A DNA stretch of 64,000 bases, taken from positions 1 through 64,000 of the forward strand of contig DWWA01000032.1 in assembly GCA_019119935.1 (NCBI GenBank). Direction: 5' to 3'. The notes under the pieces are model-generated. The model did no database searches, was not told the DNA's origin, and was given only the letters and a program-made list of their open reading frames with translations. The stretch's first letter is position 1, and each line of letters opens with the position of its first letter. Positions 1 to 8,330 of this stretch are shown here, one piece after another. The position numbers were made by a program, and so were the translations under genes. The stretch is from Candidatus Ruthenibacterium merdavium (GTDB lineage: Bacteria; Bacillota; Clostridia; Oscillospirales; Ruminococcaceae).

Positions 1-633
1 GGCGGCCGCTGTGAAGCGTGTGAGGGCGACGGCATTTTAAAAATTGAAATGCACTTTTTGCCGGACATCTATGTTCCGTGCGAAGTTTGCAAAGGCGCGC
101 GCTACAACCGCGAAACGCTGGAGGTGCGTTATAAAGATAAAAACATCCACGATGTATTGGAAATGACGGTAGAAGAAGCCTGCGGCTTTTTTGAAAATAT
201 CCCGAAAATCCACCGCAAGCTGAAAACGCTTTTAGATGTCGGCCTCGGCTACATCAAACTGGGTCAAAGCGCCACCACACTTTCCGGCGGTGAAGCCCAG
301 CGTGTAAAGCTGGCGCTGGAACTTGCTAAGCGCGAAACCGGGCAAACGGTTTATATTTTGGACGAGCCTACCACCGGCCTTCACATTGCAGACGTGCACA
401 AACTCGTCAAGGTGTTAGACCGCCTTGTCGATGCCGGAAACACCGTGATTATCATCGAGCACAATCTTGACATCATTAAGCGGGCCGACCACATTATTGA
501 CCTTGGCCCCGAAGGCGGCTCCGGCGGCGGACAAATTGTTGCACAGGGAACGCCGGAAGAGGTTGCAGCCTGCTCGCAATCTTTCACAGGACAATTTTTG
601 AAAAATGTTTTGACGGACAACGCTTCAAGTTAA
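1..633 (+). CDS. uvrA: Excinuclease ABC subunit A, C-terminal 210 residues (partial)
   Basis: The gene enters from the left edge in frame 1, so its start is outside the window. UvrA is the DNA-damage-sensing ATPase of nucleotide excision repair and works with UvrB. The fragment begins inside the second zinc module (CxxC at residues 4-7, 19 residues, then CxxC at 27-30). It then carries the ABC signature [12 protein letters not shown], a Walker B stretch ending LDEPTTGLH, and the switch histidine in IIIEHN. It ends at an ordinary UvrA C-terminus. The TAA stop overlaps the first bases of an inverted-repeat element. The family assignment is secure; only the C-terminal part can be judged. Confidence 0.97.
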   Translation, partial: GGRCEACEGDGILKIEMHFLPDIYVPCEVCKGARYNRETLEVRYKDKNIHDVLEMTVEEACGFFENIPKIHRKLKTLLDVGLGYIKLGQSATTLSGGEAQRVKLALELAKRETGQTVYILDEPTTGLHIADVHKLVKVLDRLVDAGNTVIIIEHNLDIIKRADHIIDLGPEGGSGGGQIVAQGTPEEVAACSQSFTGQFLKNVLTDNASS

Positions 634-785
634 GTCTTATTTGAAAATAGATAAGCCGACCAAATTTCCCATAGCGGAAAATTTTTCAGGAAAAAGCGCA
701 AAATAATTGAGCGTTTTCGAACATCACTCACACTGCGCACAGCCGCTGTCAACAAGGCATATTCGTCATTTTTCAAATAAGTCTT
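632..785. repeat. 154-bp element with 17-bp imperfect terminal inverted repeats (MITE-like)
   Basis: The left end AAGTCTTATTTGAAAAT (632-648) and the reverse complement of the right end (769-785) match at 16 of 17 positions. The interior contains no convincing gene. The left end overlaps the uvrA stop codon by two bases. Size, matched ends and position just after a gene suggest a small non-autonomous mobile element or dispersed repeat, but I saw no second copy in the window and no clear target-site duplication. A chance structure or a large mRNA 3' hairpin cannot be excluded. Confidence 0.45.
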
Positions 786-810
786 TATTCCCAAAGCAGT
801 TTGTACCGCG

Positions 811-856
811 AAAAAAGGAGCATCTTCGGGTTTTACCCGAAGATGCTCCTTTTTTC
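811..856. terminator. Strong bidirectional intrinsic terminator
   Basis: A perfect 20-bp stem (811-830 with 835-854) closes a TTTT loop. It has six A on the left and a T run on the right, so it can end transcription from uvrA on the plus strand and from the membrane-protein gene on the minus strand. Confidence 0.93.
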
Positions 857-930
857 TTTCATTAGCACATTGGCCAAAATACATCTTTTCTTTAGGAGAG
901 ATAAGCTGCAAGGGCAAAAGCGGAAAATTC

Positions 931-1356
931 TCAGCGATTCATCGACACTTTTGATGTCATTTTCGATTGGATATAGCGGAGCGAAACGAGCACGCCAATT
1001 ACAATCAATGCCCCAAAATATGGTGTTAAAATCCATTTTGCAGGGCTTAGTACGCTGAGCTGAAGCAAGTAATTGCGATATAATAAAAGCGAAATAACGC
1101 CGCTTGCACACTGAAAAAAAACAGCTGATGCAAACAGTTTTTTCCCGTTTTTATAAAGCCGATAAGAAAGATAACCACCTGCACTTGTAATCAGCAGCGC
1201 CGACACCGGCACCGCCGCACACAGCATAGCGTAAAATCCAAACGGCCTGCTGATTACACACAAGCCGAAATACGCAAGAAACTGAAATGCACATAAAACA
1301 AAGTTAAGTGTGATTTGAAATAAAATATGGCTTTTTCGCAGTACGTTATGCGACAT
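931..1356 (-). CDS. Small integral membrane protein, unknown function
   Basis: A 141-residue protein with about four hydrophobic segments. The first, after the basic start MSHNVLRKSH, is around residues 12-35, and the others follow with short loops containing R and K. The reading frame is open further upstream, but the ATG at 1356 is chosen because GGAGGAG lies 9 nt before it. I do not recognise a family or any catalytic motif. It lies alone between the uvrA terminator and pgcA, and converges on uvrA. It is probably a real gene given the strong ribosome site and the membrane pattern, but no role can be given. Confidence 0.6.
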   Translation of the reverse strand: MSHNVLRKSHILFQITLNFVLCAFQFLAYFGLCVISRPFGFYAMLCAAVPVSALLITSAGGYLSYRLYKNGKKLFASAVFFQCASGVISLLLYRNYLLQLSVLSPAKWILTPYFGALIVIGVLVSLRYIQSKMTSKVSMNR

Positions 1357-1613
1357 TGCAGAAATCTCCTCCATCGCTCTGAAAAGCTGAACCATTCTTC
1401 CGATGGTTTTCTGAAAACAAAGAAGCACATCAAATTTTCCTGTTGGAGCGTTCCAATGCGTTACAAAATGCATAATCCTTGCAGGCTTTTACACTCTTTT
1501 TCACACATCAGCTGCCCTTATAAACGGAAAAAGCATGTTTTGTTTCGATAGTTCAGAAAACTTTTAAAAAGTTCCAATGATAAATCTGAAACAATGAAAA
1601 GCAACTTCTTGCC

Positions 1614-3311
1614 TTATGATTTCATCCAAGCTCCTGCCTCATTTTCCAATGCCGCCAACAGATCATCCGCCTCTTGTTCGCTTTTTCCGACAGCAGACAG
1701 ATAAATTTTCATTTTGGGCTCCGTACCGGAAGGACGCACCATCAGCTTAGCCGTATCCCCCAACCGGAACTCCAGCACATCCGCTTTGGGCAAACCCGTA
1801 CCCTCAGCCGCATAGTCCACTACTTTCGTAACAAGAATACCTGCCGCCTCTTTCGGCGCGTTCGTGCGCAAGCGCTCCATAATGTCTTTCATCGTATGCA
1901 TTCCGCTTTCGCCTTCAAAGGTAAAGCTCATCAAGCCGTTTTTATACCATCCAAATTCATTGTACAAAGCTTCAATGGCATCCAGCAGAGTTTTGCCCTG
2001 TTTTGCATACCATCCGGCCGCTTCGCACACCAGCAAAGAAGCATTTACGGCATCTTTATCCCGCACATGCGCGCCCGACAAATAACCGTAGCTTTCTTCA
2101 AAACCGAATAAATAGCGTTCGGGATGGCCTTCTTTTTCCAGCAAGCCGATTTGCTCTCCGATGAATTTAAAGCCAGTGAGCGTGCGGCGCATCTCCACGC
2201 CGTACTTACGGCACACGGCATCCGCCATATCAGTGGAAACAATGGTGCTCACCGCAACAGGATCTTTCGGCATGGTTCCTTTTTCCAAACGAGTGCGGCA
2301 AATATAATCAAGCAAAATAATGCCCATTTCGTTTCCGTTAATCAAGCGATAGCCGCCCTTGCCGTCGGGAACGGCTGTGCCGCAGCGGTCGCAGTCGGGG
2401 TCGGTTCCCAAAAGCAGGTCGGGGTTCACCTTGGTGCACAGCTCCAAACCCTTTTCCATTGCCTCGCGAATTTCCGGGTTCGGATACGGGCAGGTGGGGA
2501 AATTGCCGTCCGGCTTTTCCTGCTCGGGCACCACAGTATAATGCGTCAAACCCATTTTTTCAAACAGCTTTGTGACACACTCCAAACCGGAGCCGTTGAG
2601 CGGCGTGTACACGACCTTCAAATCGGACACACCTTCCCCATTTCCCACGCGCTGAGCATAGACAGTATCGACAAACTCATCAATGCACGCTTCTTCCGTA
2701 TAACGGATAAGCCCCTCCTGCATCGCTTTGTCAAAATCCGCCAATTTTACGCCTTCAAAGCAATCGACTGCGGTAATCTCTTTCAAAATCTTTTCGGCCG
2801 CTTCCAGCGTAATTTGGCATCCGTCCTCGCCGTACACCTTATAACCGTTATACTTTGCGGGGTTGTGGCTCGCCGTTACACAAACGCCAACGCCGCAGCC
2901 GTAATAGCGCACCGCCCAGCTCAGCGCCGGGGTAGGCTCTAAACGAGGATACAAAAACACTTCAATTCCGTTTTCTGCAAAGACACGCGCTGTTTCGCGT
3001 GCAAACAAATCGCCCTTGATGCGGCTGTCGTAAGCAATAGCGGCCTTTTGAGGCAATCCGGATGTTTTTAGATAATTTGCTACGCCCTGTGAAGCCTTGC
3101 GCACAGTATAAATATTCATACGGTTGGTTCCCGCGCCGATGACGCCGCGCAAACCGCCTGTTCCGAAGGCTAAATCCTGATAAAAGCTGTCCTGCATCGC
3201 CTGTTCATCATTGTTTAGCTTTTGCAGTTCCCCAGCAACATCTGCATCCTCCGTCGCGCAATTCAACCAGCGCTCAAAAATCTCTTTCACATTGCGTTCT
3301 GTCTGACCCAT
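1614..3311 (-). CDS. pgcA: Phosphoglucomutase/phosphomannomutase (alpha-D-phosphohexomutase family)
   Basis: This enzyme interconverts glucose-1-phosphate and glucose-6-phosphate (or the mannose forms) in the cytosol, feeding UDP-glucose and wall polymer synthesis. At 565 residues it fits the long PgcA type. The active serine lies in VTASHNP (Ser about 148), the metal loop is GTDPDCDRCG (usual DPDADR with Cys for Ala), the sugar-binding loop is GFEESYG, and the phosphate-binding loop RPSGTEPKMK is near the C-terminus. The start at 3311 is preferred over an ATG 30 nt upstream because GGGAGG sits 9 nt before it and touches the upstream one. It is monocistronic, with its own promoter and a structured leader. 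Confidence 0.93.
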   Translation of the reverse strand: MGQTERNVKEIFERWLNCATEDADVAGELQKLNNDEQAMQDSFYQDLAFGTGGLRGVIGAGTNRMNIYTVRKASQGVANYLKTSGLPQKAAIAYDSRIKGDLFARETARVFAENGIEVFLYPRLEPTPALSWAVRYYGCGVGVCVTASHNPAKYNGYKVYGEDGCQITLEAAEKILKEITAVDCFEGVKLADFDKAMQEGLIRYTEEACIDEFVDTVYAQRVGNGEGVSDLKVVYTPLNGSGLECVTKLFEKMGLTHYTVVPEQEKPDGNFPTCPYPNPEIREAMEKGLELCTKVNPDLLLGTDPDCDRCGTAVPDGKGGYRLINGNEMGIILLDYICRTRLEKGTMPKDPVAVSTIVSTDMADAVCRKYGVEMRRTLTGFKFIGEQIGLLEKEGHPERYLFGFEESYGYLSGAHVRDKDAVNASLLVCEAAGWYAKQGKTLLDAIEALYNEFGWYKNGLMSFTFEGESGMHTMKDIMERLRTNAPKEAAGILVTKVVDYAAEGTGLPKADVLEFRLGDTAKLMVRPSGTEPKMKIYLSAVGKSEQEADDLLAALENEAGAWMKS

Positions 3312-3355
3312 ATCACTCATCCTCCCAGCATCTATTACCAAAGTCTGCCTGTAAC

Positions 3356-3416
3356 CACACCGAAACGACCCGCGACAAAAGGGTCGGCCAAGACGAAGAG
3401 TCTTGCAGGCGTGTTG
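3356..3416 (-). promoter_or_regulatory. Structured 5' leader of pgcA (possible three-way junction)
   Basis: On the minus strand the leader can fold into two stems (GTCTT/AAGAC at 3390-3404 and CGACCC/GGGTCG at 3366-3386) enclosed by a weak outer pairing of four bases (3356-3360 with 3411-3416). It lies between the pgcA promoter and its ribosome site. It matches no riboswitch class I know, and the stems are short. Confidence 0.3.
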
Positions 3417-3439
3417 AAAAGCTCTTAAAATATGTCTTC

Positions 3440-3468
3440 ATTTTACAATATCTGCTGTACAAAAGCAA
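3440..3468 (-). promoter_or_regulatory. Predicted sigma-A promoter of pgcA
   Basis: On the minus strand TTGCTT (3463-3468) and TAAAAT (3440-3445) are separated by 17 bp, placing the start of transcription about 120 nt before the pgcA start codon. Confidence 0.6.
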
Positions 3469-3778
3469 TATTTGTCCGTTTTTCTTTTCAAAATTCTAGG
3501 GGCTTTATGAATCGTTTTGCTGATAACTGATTCAGCAAAGCAATGAGCTTCTTCAGATTTTGTCCACAGCAGTTTTTTGCATTCATGCTATATTTTTTGC
3601 TTTAATGACGGTTTTGTGGAAATGTTATGTTTATTATGGTAAAGTGTAATCGCTAAACAGAGATAGGTATTTGGAAGTCACTACTACTTGGTAAGCATTG
3701 TTTTAAAATTGCAATTTTACTAAAAAGCACAATTGATTTAGCTACGTCTTGAATAATTGCAACAAAAAGGAGGTGGTT
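3469..3778. other. Intergenic stretch with a 14-bp perfect palindrome
   Basis: No gene is evident in these 310 bases. They are AT-rich and contain the perfect palindrome AAAATTGCAATTTT at 3705-3718, upstream of the short leader ORF and secreted-protein gene. It could be a protein-binding site, but AT-rich DNA gives such palindromes fairly easily. No convincing promoter was found for the downstream genes. Confidence 0.3.
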
Positions 3779-3808
3779 ATGATGAAAAAATTAATCTGTA
3801 TACAGTAG
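3779..3808 (+). CDS. Nine-residue leader ORF, MMKKLICIQ
   Basis: A near-ideal ribosome site, AAAAAGGAGGTGGTT, precedes two ATG codons, and the frame stops at TAG after nine residues. The next gene starts 61 nt downstream with its own ribosome site. It may be a leader peptide that tunes the secreted-protein gene, or the remnant of a gene broken by a stop. The first residues (MMKKLIC) look like the start of a signal peptide, which fits a remnant. Translation cannot be shown from sequence alone. Confidence 0.35.
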   Translation: MMKKLICIQ

Positions 3809-3869
3809 TATACAAAATTCCTTAATTTAAAATGGTTATGTGGCTTGAACAGAAAATGGAGGATAAAAA

Positions 3870-4409
3870 ATGATAACTAGAGCAAAAAAACTTTTAGCCA
3901 TTCTTATTTGCACAACATTATCTCTCGTACTATCCCTTCCGGTATTCGCTGCTCCTGGAGGTATAATGACCTCAGATGACATCTACCCGCTAGATACGCC
4001 CCATGGTCATTACTTTCACAGCGGCCCTTATTATTTGAACCAATGGGGAAGCAATCCTGTATCTGGAACAAGAGTTACAACTTGGGAAAAAACTGGTGAT
4101 ATTACCCAGGCATGGGATGTAGCATACACCACATCTGGCCATTGGGTTGTCACAACTAACCAGCGTCGCGACTTGGCACTAAACATCTATCGTTCTGGTG
4201 CACAACCGGAAGTAAACGTAATTGCATATATTGGAAATACCTATAATGATTGCGCATTAACGATAGATACGCTAATTTTAGCCAATCAATCCGGTACTTA
4301 TCGAGGATACGGTGTCACACTTACCAACGAATCCACGAAACCTGCTAACGCCTTTGGACGAATCTGTCGATGGACCAATCATCCCACTAACTGGCAACAT
4401 GATGCGTGA
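3870..4409 (+). CDS. Secreted protein, possible ricin-type beta-trefoil (carbohydrate-binding) fold
   Basis: A 179-residue protein with a clear signal peptide (RAKK, hydrophobic core about residues 8-25, cleavage near VFA-AP at 27-28). The mature part seems to hold three related segments, each with a hydrophobic strand, a variable loop and an aromatic end: YYLNQWGS to ITQAWDV, LALNIYRSG to CALTID, and YGVTLTN to TNWQHDA. This spacing and the QxW-like TQAW suggest a ricin-B type beta-trefoil, which often binds sugars. This is inference from pattern; the copies are degenerate and no enzyme motif is present. GGAGG lies 8 nt before the ATG. The sequence is more AT-rich than its surroundings, suggesting transfer or weak selection. 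Confidence 0.7.
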   Translation: MITRAKKLLAILICTTLSLVLSLPVFAAPGGIMTSDDIYPLDTPHGHYFHSGPYYLNQWGSNPVSGTRVTTWEKTGDITQAWDVAYTTSGHWVVTTNQRRDLALNIYRSGAQPEVNVIAYIGNTYNDCALTIDTLILANQSGTYRGYGVTLTNESTKPANAFGRICRWTNHPTNWQHDA

Positions 4410-4417
4410 TTAGTTTA

Positions 4418-4453
4418 CCAGCCGCGGTTATGTATTTCGATAACCGTGGTTGG
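4418..4453 (+). terminator. Hairpin after the secreted-protein gene
   Basis: A 14-bp stem with two G-U pairs (4418-4431 with 4440-4453) begins 8 nt after the stop codon. No T run follows, so termination would be weak or it may only protect the mRNA end. Confidence 0.5.
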
Positions 4454-4600
4454 CTACTTATGTTCAATAAAACTTGATTTGAAATAGCTCGTGACCCCGA
4501 ATATCAAAAAACACTAGCAGTCTTTTCCTGTCGTTGTTTATAAAAAATTGAGTAAAAGATTGCTTGTTTGGATTTTCTGCTTTAAGGAGTGATGAAACCT

Positions 4601-5983
4601 ATGAGGAATATGCTTTCCAAAATATCGGCAGCATGTTTATGTCTTCTTATACTTCTCTGTTCATGCGGACAAAGCTCAAAAAATGGAAATGAAACAGAAA
4701 TCTCAAGTGATGGGATCTCTTCACATACGTTGTCTGATGATGCGAACCCTGACAAAACCAATGATGATAAAAACAGTGCATCTCCTATGCAGGTTATATC
4801 ATCAGGCAATGGAATCATTGCTTCTGGAATGGCAGGAAATGAACAAGGATGCTATGAAATATTTTACCGTCCAACTGGAGATGGGAATATTATATACACA
4901 GACTACGCAACCCAAAACCGAATCTATTTATCCAGCCAAGTGGCAGGCATCTATCATGACAGTACTGATACCAGCTGGCTTGAGAGTACCGTAGGCGGAT
5001 GTTATTTTGCATTAACAGATAAAAATTTATTTTTATTCAAATTGAACACGCCCGGATTTACCGCAGACGATTCCGAAGAGTCTCGGGGTTATATTGCGCG
5101 CTATGACCTTAACGGAGCGAACCGTCAAGTTCTAACGTGGCTAGACTCAAACGAAACGATTGCCGATGGCTGTATCGTTTCTGATTCAGAGAATATCTAC
5201 TACCTTGAATATTTCATAAATGATGACGGCAGTACCACTCCCACCATACTAACCAAACTAAACATTCGTACCGGCGAGAAAAAACAAATTTGTCAATTAG
5301 CACAGGATTCACGGCACTTTATCGTTGGAACCTATAAAGATAAAATGATACTGAAAACGATTCTCAACCCTGTGCATTTTACTGCCGCTTCCCGTGCGGA
5401 AGACATCATGAGCGCTTACAAACAACAGATACACGAAATCAGCTTGCTTTCCGCAAACGGTCAGCAGCAATTCGTTTGCAAATGGCGGCAAGATGAGCGC
5501 AGTGCCGTTTTTGCTAACGACACTATGTATTACTGGAATCATGAAAAACCGGGTATTTATCAGTGGGACTTCGAAAATAATTCTGAAAAATGCCTATACT
5601 CCGGTGCATCTATAGGAGCAGACGGAAAGAATTATGCAAAATTAAGCTTGCTTTCTGATCTATATGACAACCATATACTGGCAACCGCACAAGAATCAAA
5701 TGATTCAAGTGATAGTATTCGTTTCGCATACGACTTGGAATCCAACACGTTTAGCGCGCTTACCTTATCAGCCAATGAAAGAAATGTAGAAATTTTAGAA
5801 GAGGGCTCCCAATTTTTCCTTGTTCAAACAGGGTTAAAAGAATATCCCGTAACTGATTATTCGCCCGATGGCGAAGAAATGGTAACAAAAATGATTCTGC
5901 CAGAAATTTATTTGATGGAAAAAGAAGATTACTGGAACAATCTTCCTAACTATATTCCAATCAAAGAAAATGTATACAAGTGA
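4601..5983 (+). CDS. Lipoprotein with probable beta-propeller (DUF5050-like)
   Basis: A 460-residue protein with a lipoprotein signal peptide: MRNMLSK, a hydrophobic run, then the lipobox LCSC with Cys about 22 as the lipid-anchored residue. A Ser/Asn/Asp-rich linker (about 23-65) follows, then repeated segments with YIARYDLNG, NIYYLEYF and TKLNIRTGEKKQI patterns, typical of propeller-type domains such as DUF5050. It is expected on the outer face of the membrane; ligand unknown. Possible starts lie at 4589 (GTG), 4592 and 4601; the last gives the best spacing (11 nt) from AAGGAG and a normal signal peptide. It follows the secreted protein by 190 bp and shares its lower GC. No catalytic residues recognised. 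Confidence 0.78.
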   Translation: MRNMLSKISAACLCLLILLCSCGQSSKNGNETEISSDGISSHTLSDDANPDKTNDDKNSASPMQVISSGNGIIASGMAGNEQGCYEIFYRPTGDGNIIYTDYATQNRIYLSSQVAGIYHDSTDTSWLESTVGGCYFALTDKNLFLFKLNTPGFTADDSEESRGYIARYDLNGANRQVLTWLDSNETIADGCIVSDSENIYYLEYFINDDGSTTPTILTKLNIRTGEKKQICQLAQDSRHFIVGTYKDKMILKTILNPVHFTAASRAEDIMSAYKQQIHEISLLSANGQQQFVCKWRQDERSAVFANDTMYYWNHEKPGIYQWDFENNSEKCLYSGASIGADGKNYAKLSLLSDLYDNHILATAQESNDSSDSIRFAYDLESNTFSALTLSANERNVEILEEGSQFFLVQTGLKEYPVTDYSPDGEEMVTKMILPEIYLMEKEDYWNNLPNYIPIKENVYK

Positions 5984-6063
5984 TAGAACCTGTTTTTTCA
6001 TTGATAAGGCTTGAAGCAAAGAACAGCATCATACTTTTTCGGAAACAAACAGGCATCCGCGCT

Positions 6064-6123
6064 AAAAGCAACCTGCCCCGGCTAGTACAGACAGTACGAA
6101 TCGGGGCAGGTTGCTTTATTTTT
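6064..6123. terminator. Intrinsic terminator between lipoprotein gene and argF
   Basis: A 16-bp G/C-rich stem (6065-6080 with 6102-6117) is followed on the plus strand by a T-rich tail. It lies between converging genes and can end the arginine operon on the minus strand as well. Confidence 0.85.
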
Positions 6124-6144
6124 ATAATCTTTAGCAGAAAGGCA

Positions 6145-7137
6145 TTACACGCCGCCCAAGGCGGCCGCCATAACCGCCTTGATGGTGTGCATTCTGTTTT
6201 CTGCTTCATCAAACACGACAGACTGCGGGCTTTCAAACACCTCGTCCGTTACTTCCAAGCCATTCAGCCCAAACTCAGCGCCGATTTTGCTGCCGATTTC
6301 CGTTTTTAAATCGTGATAAGACGGCAGGCAGTGCATAAAGATGGCATGGGCAGGGGCTTGCTTCATCACGCCGGCATTGACCTGATACGGCAAAAGCTCA
6401 TCAATACGCTGTTTCCAAACCTCCGCGGGCTCACCCATGGACACCCAGATGTCGGTGTAAATGACATCTGCGTTGGCAACGGCTTTTGCAACATCTTCCT
6501 CAAATGAGAGTGTTGCGCCGCTTTCCTTTGCCACTTCCTGACACTGTGTAATGAGTGCCTCGTTCGGAAAATAGGCTTTCGGCGCACAGGCGGTGAAATT
6601 GAGGCCCATTTTTGCACAGCCCACCATCAAAGAATTGCCCATGTTAAAACGGGCATCTCCCATGTACACGAAATTGATGCCTTTTAAGCGTCCGAACTTT
6701 TCACGAATGGTGAGGAAATCCGCCAAAATCTGCGTGGGGTGAAATTCATCGGTCAAGCCGTTCCACACGGGCACGCCTGCATATTGCGCCAGCTCCTCGA
6801 CCAAGCTTTGAGAAAAGCCGCGGTATTCAATGCCGTCATACATTCTGCCCAAAACGCGAGCGGTGTCGGCAATGCTTTCCTTTTTGCCCATCTGAGAAGC
6901 GGCAGGGTCGAGATAGGTCACACCCATGCCCAAATCATACCCGGCTGTTTCAAAGGCGCAGCGGGTGCGCGTGCTTGTTTTTTCAAACAGCAGCACGATA
7001 TTTTTCCCTTCACAAAGGCGGTGCGGAATTCCCTGTTTTTTCTTTTCTTTCAAAGAGGCTGCTAAATCAATCAGCTGGCCGATTTCCTCAGCGGAAAAAT
7101 CCAGTAATTTTAAAAAATGCTTTCCCTGAAACCCCAT
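6145..7137 (-). CDS. argF: Ornithine carbamoyltransferase
   Basis: It makes citrulline from ornithine and carbamoyl phosphate in arginine synthesis. At 330 residues it has the normal length. The carbamoyl-phosphate loop STRTR is near residue 55, HPTQ near 133, and the ornithine-site motif is HCLPSYHD (usual HCLPAFHD). ENRMHTIKA marks the C-terminus. The ATG at 7137 is preferred because AAAGGA lies 9 nt before it, whereas the ATG at 7146 abuts that site. It is the last gene of the operon, 17 bp after argD, and ends at the shared terminator. The sequence fits the anabolic type; a catabolic role would need arcA/arcC neighbours, which are absent. Confidence 0.97.
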   Translation of the reverse strand: MGFQGKHFLKLLDFSAEEIGQLIDLAASLKEKKKQGIPHRLCEGKNIVLLFEKTSTRTRCAFETAGYDLGMGVTYLDPAASQMGKKESIADTARVLGRMYDGIEYRGFSQSLVEELAQYAGVPVWNGLTDEFHPTQILADFLTIREKFGRLKGINFVYMGDARFNMGNSLMVGCAKMGLNFTACAPKAYFPNEALITQCQEVAKESGATLSFEEDVAKAVANADVIYTDIWVSMGEPAEVWKQRIDELLPYQVNAGVMKQAPAHAIFMHCLPSYHDLKTEIGSKIGAEFGLNGLEVTDEVFESPQSVVFDEAENRMHTIKAVMAAALGGV

Positions 7138-7154
7138 TGTCCCCATTCCTTTCG

Positions 7155-8330
7155 TTAAGCGGTGGTCGGTGCGCAGGCGTTTTTGAGCACCTGCACGGCT
7201 TTTTCTAACTGCTCTTGCGGAATATTCAAAGGCGGCAAAAGACGCACTTTATTTTTCGCCTTTAACACCAGCACGCCCTGTTCGCGGCATTCGGCAATCA
7301 CCTGTGCCGCATCCTTTTGTGTTTCCAAACCAATCATCAGGCCAAGGCCGCTGACGGAAAGAATGCCCGGCGCATTTTCCAGCTCCTTGCGGACAAACTC
7401 CGCTTTTTTGCGCACGCCCTCCAAAAATGTGTCATCCAAACGCTGCAAAATGCTGACGGCGCCCGCACAGCACACCGGGTTCCCGCCAAAGGTGGAACCG
7501 TGGTCGCCTTTCGTATAGACATTGGCTGTTTTTTCTGCAAACAATACCGCGCCAATGGGCAAGCCGCCGCCAAGACCTTTTGCCGTGGTGACAATATCCG
7601 GCGAAAGGCCGCTTTGCTCGTAAGCGTAGAGCGTTCCTGTGCGCCCGTTGCCGCACTGCACTTCATCAACAATCAAAAGTGCACCATGGCGGTGCGCCGC
7701 TTCCTGCACCTTGCGCAGATAATCAAACTCCAGCGCACACACGCCGCCTTCGCCCTGTACCGGCTCCAGCATGACTGCCGCGCAGGGATATTTCTCTAAC
7801 AGCTCTTCCATGTGCTGCAAATCGCCCGGCTTTGCATAGACAAAGCCCGGAGTCAGCGGCTGAAACTGCTCGTGAAACACGTCTTGCCCGGTTGCCGCCA
7901 AAGTGGTAATGGTTCTGCCGTGGAAGCTGCCCTCCAGCGTAATGATGTAAAAATGATCTTCCCCCAGCGTTTTGGCCGCATATTTGCGCGCCGCTTTGAT
8001 GGCGCACTCGTTGGCTTCTGCACCGGAGTTTGCGAAAAACACCTTTTTCATGCCTGTCTTTTCACAAAGCAGTTTTGCCAATTCAGCACAGGGCTTTGTG
8101 TAATACAGGTTCGAGGTATGCGTCAGCTGCGTGAGCTGTTCGGTTACGGCCTTTACCCAAACTTCGTCCGAAATGCCGAAAGTGTTCACGCCGATGCCGC
8201 TGCCCATGTCAATATAGCTCTTTCCGTCCTCGTCCCAAAGCTGTGCGCCGCTGCCTTTGGTCAGGCAGACAGGAAAGCGTGCGTAAGTATCGGCCACATA
8301 GGTTTCATCCCATTGTTTGATCTCGCTCAT
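7155..8330 (-). CDS. argD: Acetylornithine aminotransferase
   Basis: A PLP enzyme that converts N-acetylglutamate semialdehyde to N-acetylornithine using glutamate. The protein has 391 residues and is a class III aminotransferase: [14 protein letters not shown] near residue 40, the phosphate-binding region NSGAEANE, the cofactor aspartate in [13 protein letters not shown], and the Schiff-base lysine in [14 protein letters not shown]. Its ATG overlaps the end of argB by 4 bp, which implies translational coupling. ArgD enzymes can also act on succinyl-diaminopimelate, but the lysine genes here use the acetyl pathway with a separate aminotransferase. Confidence 0.96.
   Translation of the reverse strand: MSEIKQWDETYVADTYARFPVCLTKGSGAQLWDEDGKSYIDMGSGIGVNTFGISDEVWVKAVTEQLTQLTHTSNLYYTKPCAELAKLLCEKTGMKKVFFANSGAEANECAIKAARKYAAKTLGEDHFYIITLEGSFHGRTITTLAATGQDVFHEQFQPLTPGFVYAKPGDLQHMEELLEKYPCAAVMLEPVQGEGGVCALEFDYLRKVQEAAHRHGALLIVDEVQCGNGRTGTLYAYEQSGLSPDIVTTAKGLGGGLPIGAVLFAEKTANVYTKGDHGSTFGGNPVCCAGAVSILQRLDDTFLEGVRKKAEFVRKELENAPGILSVSGLGLMIGLETQKDAAQVIAECREQGVLVLKAKNKVRLLPPLNIPQEQLEKAVQVLKNACAPTTA

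Noticed and set aside
630-917. 95-codon minus-strand open frame across the inverted-repeat element and terminator
   Set aside because: It runs through the 20-bp terminator stem and both repeat ends and has no ribosome site; probably not translated, though it could be a conserved artefact of the repeat.
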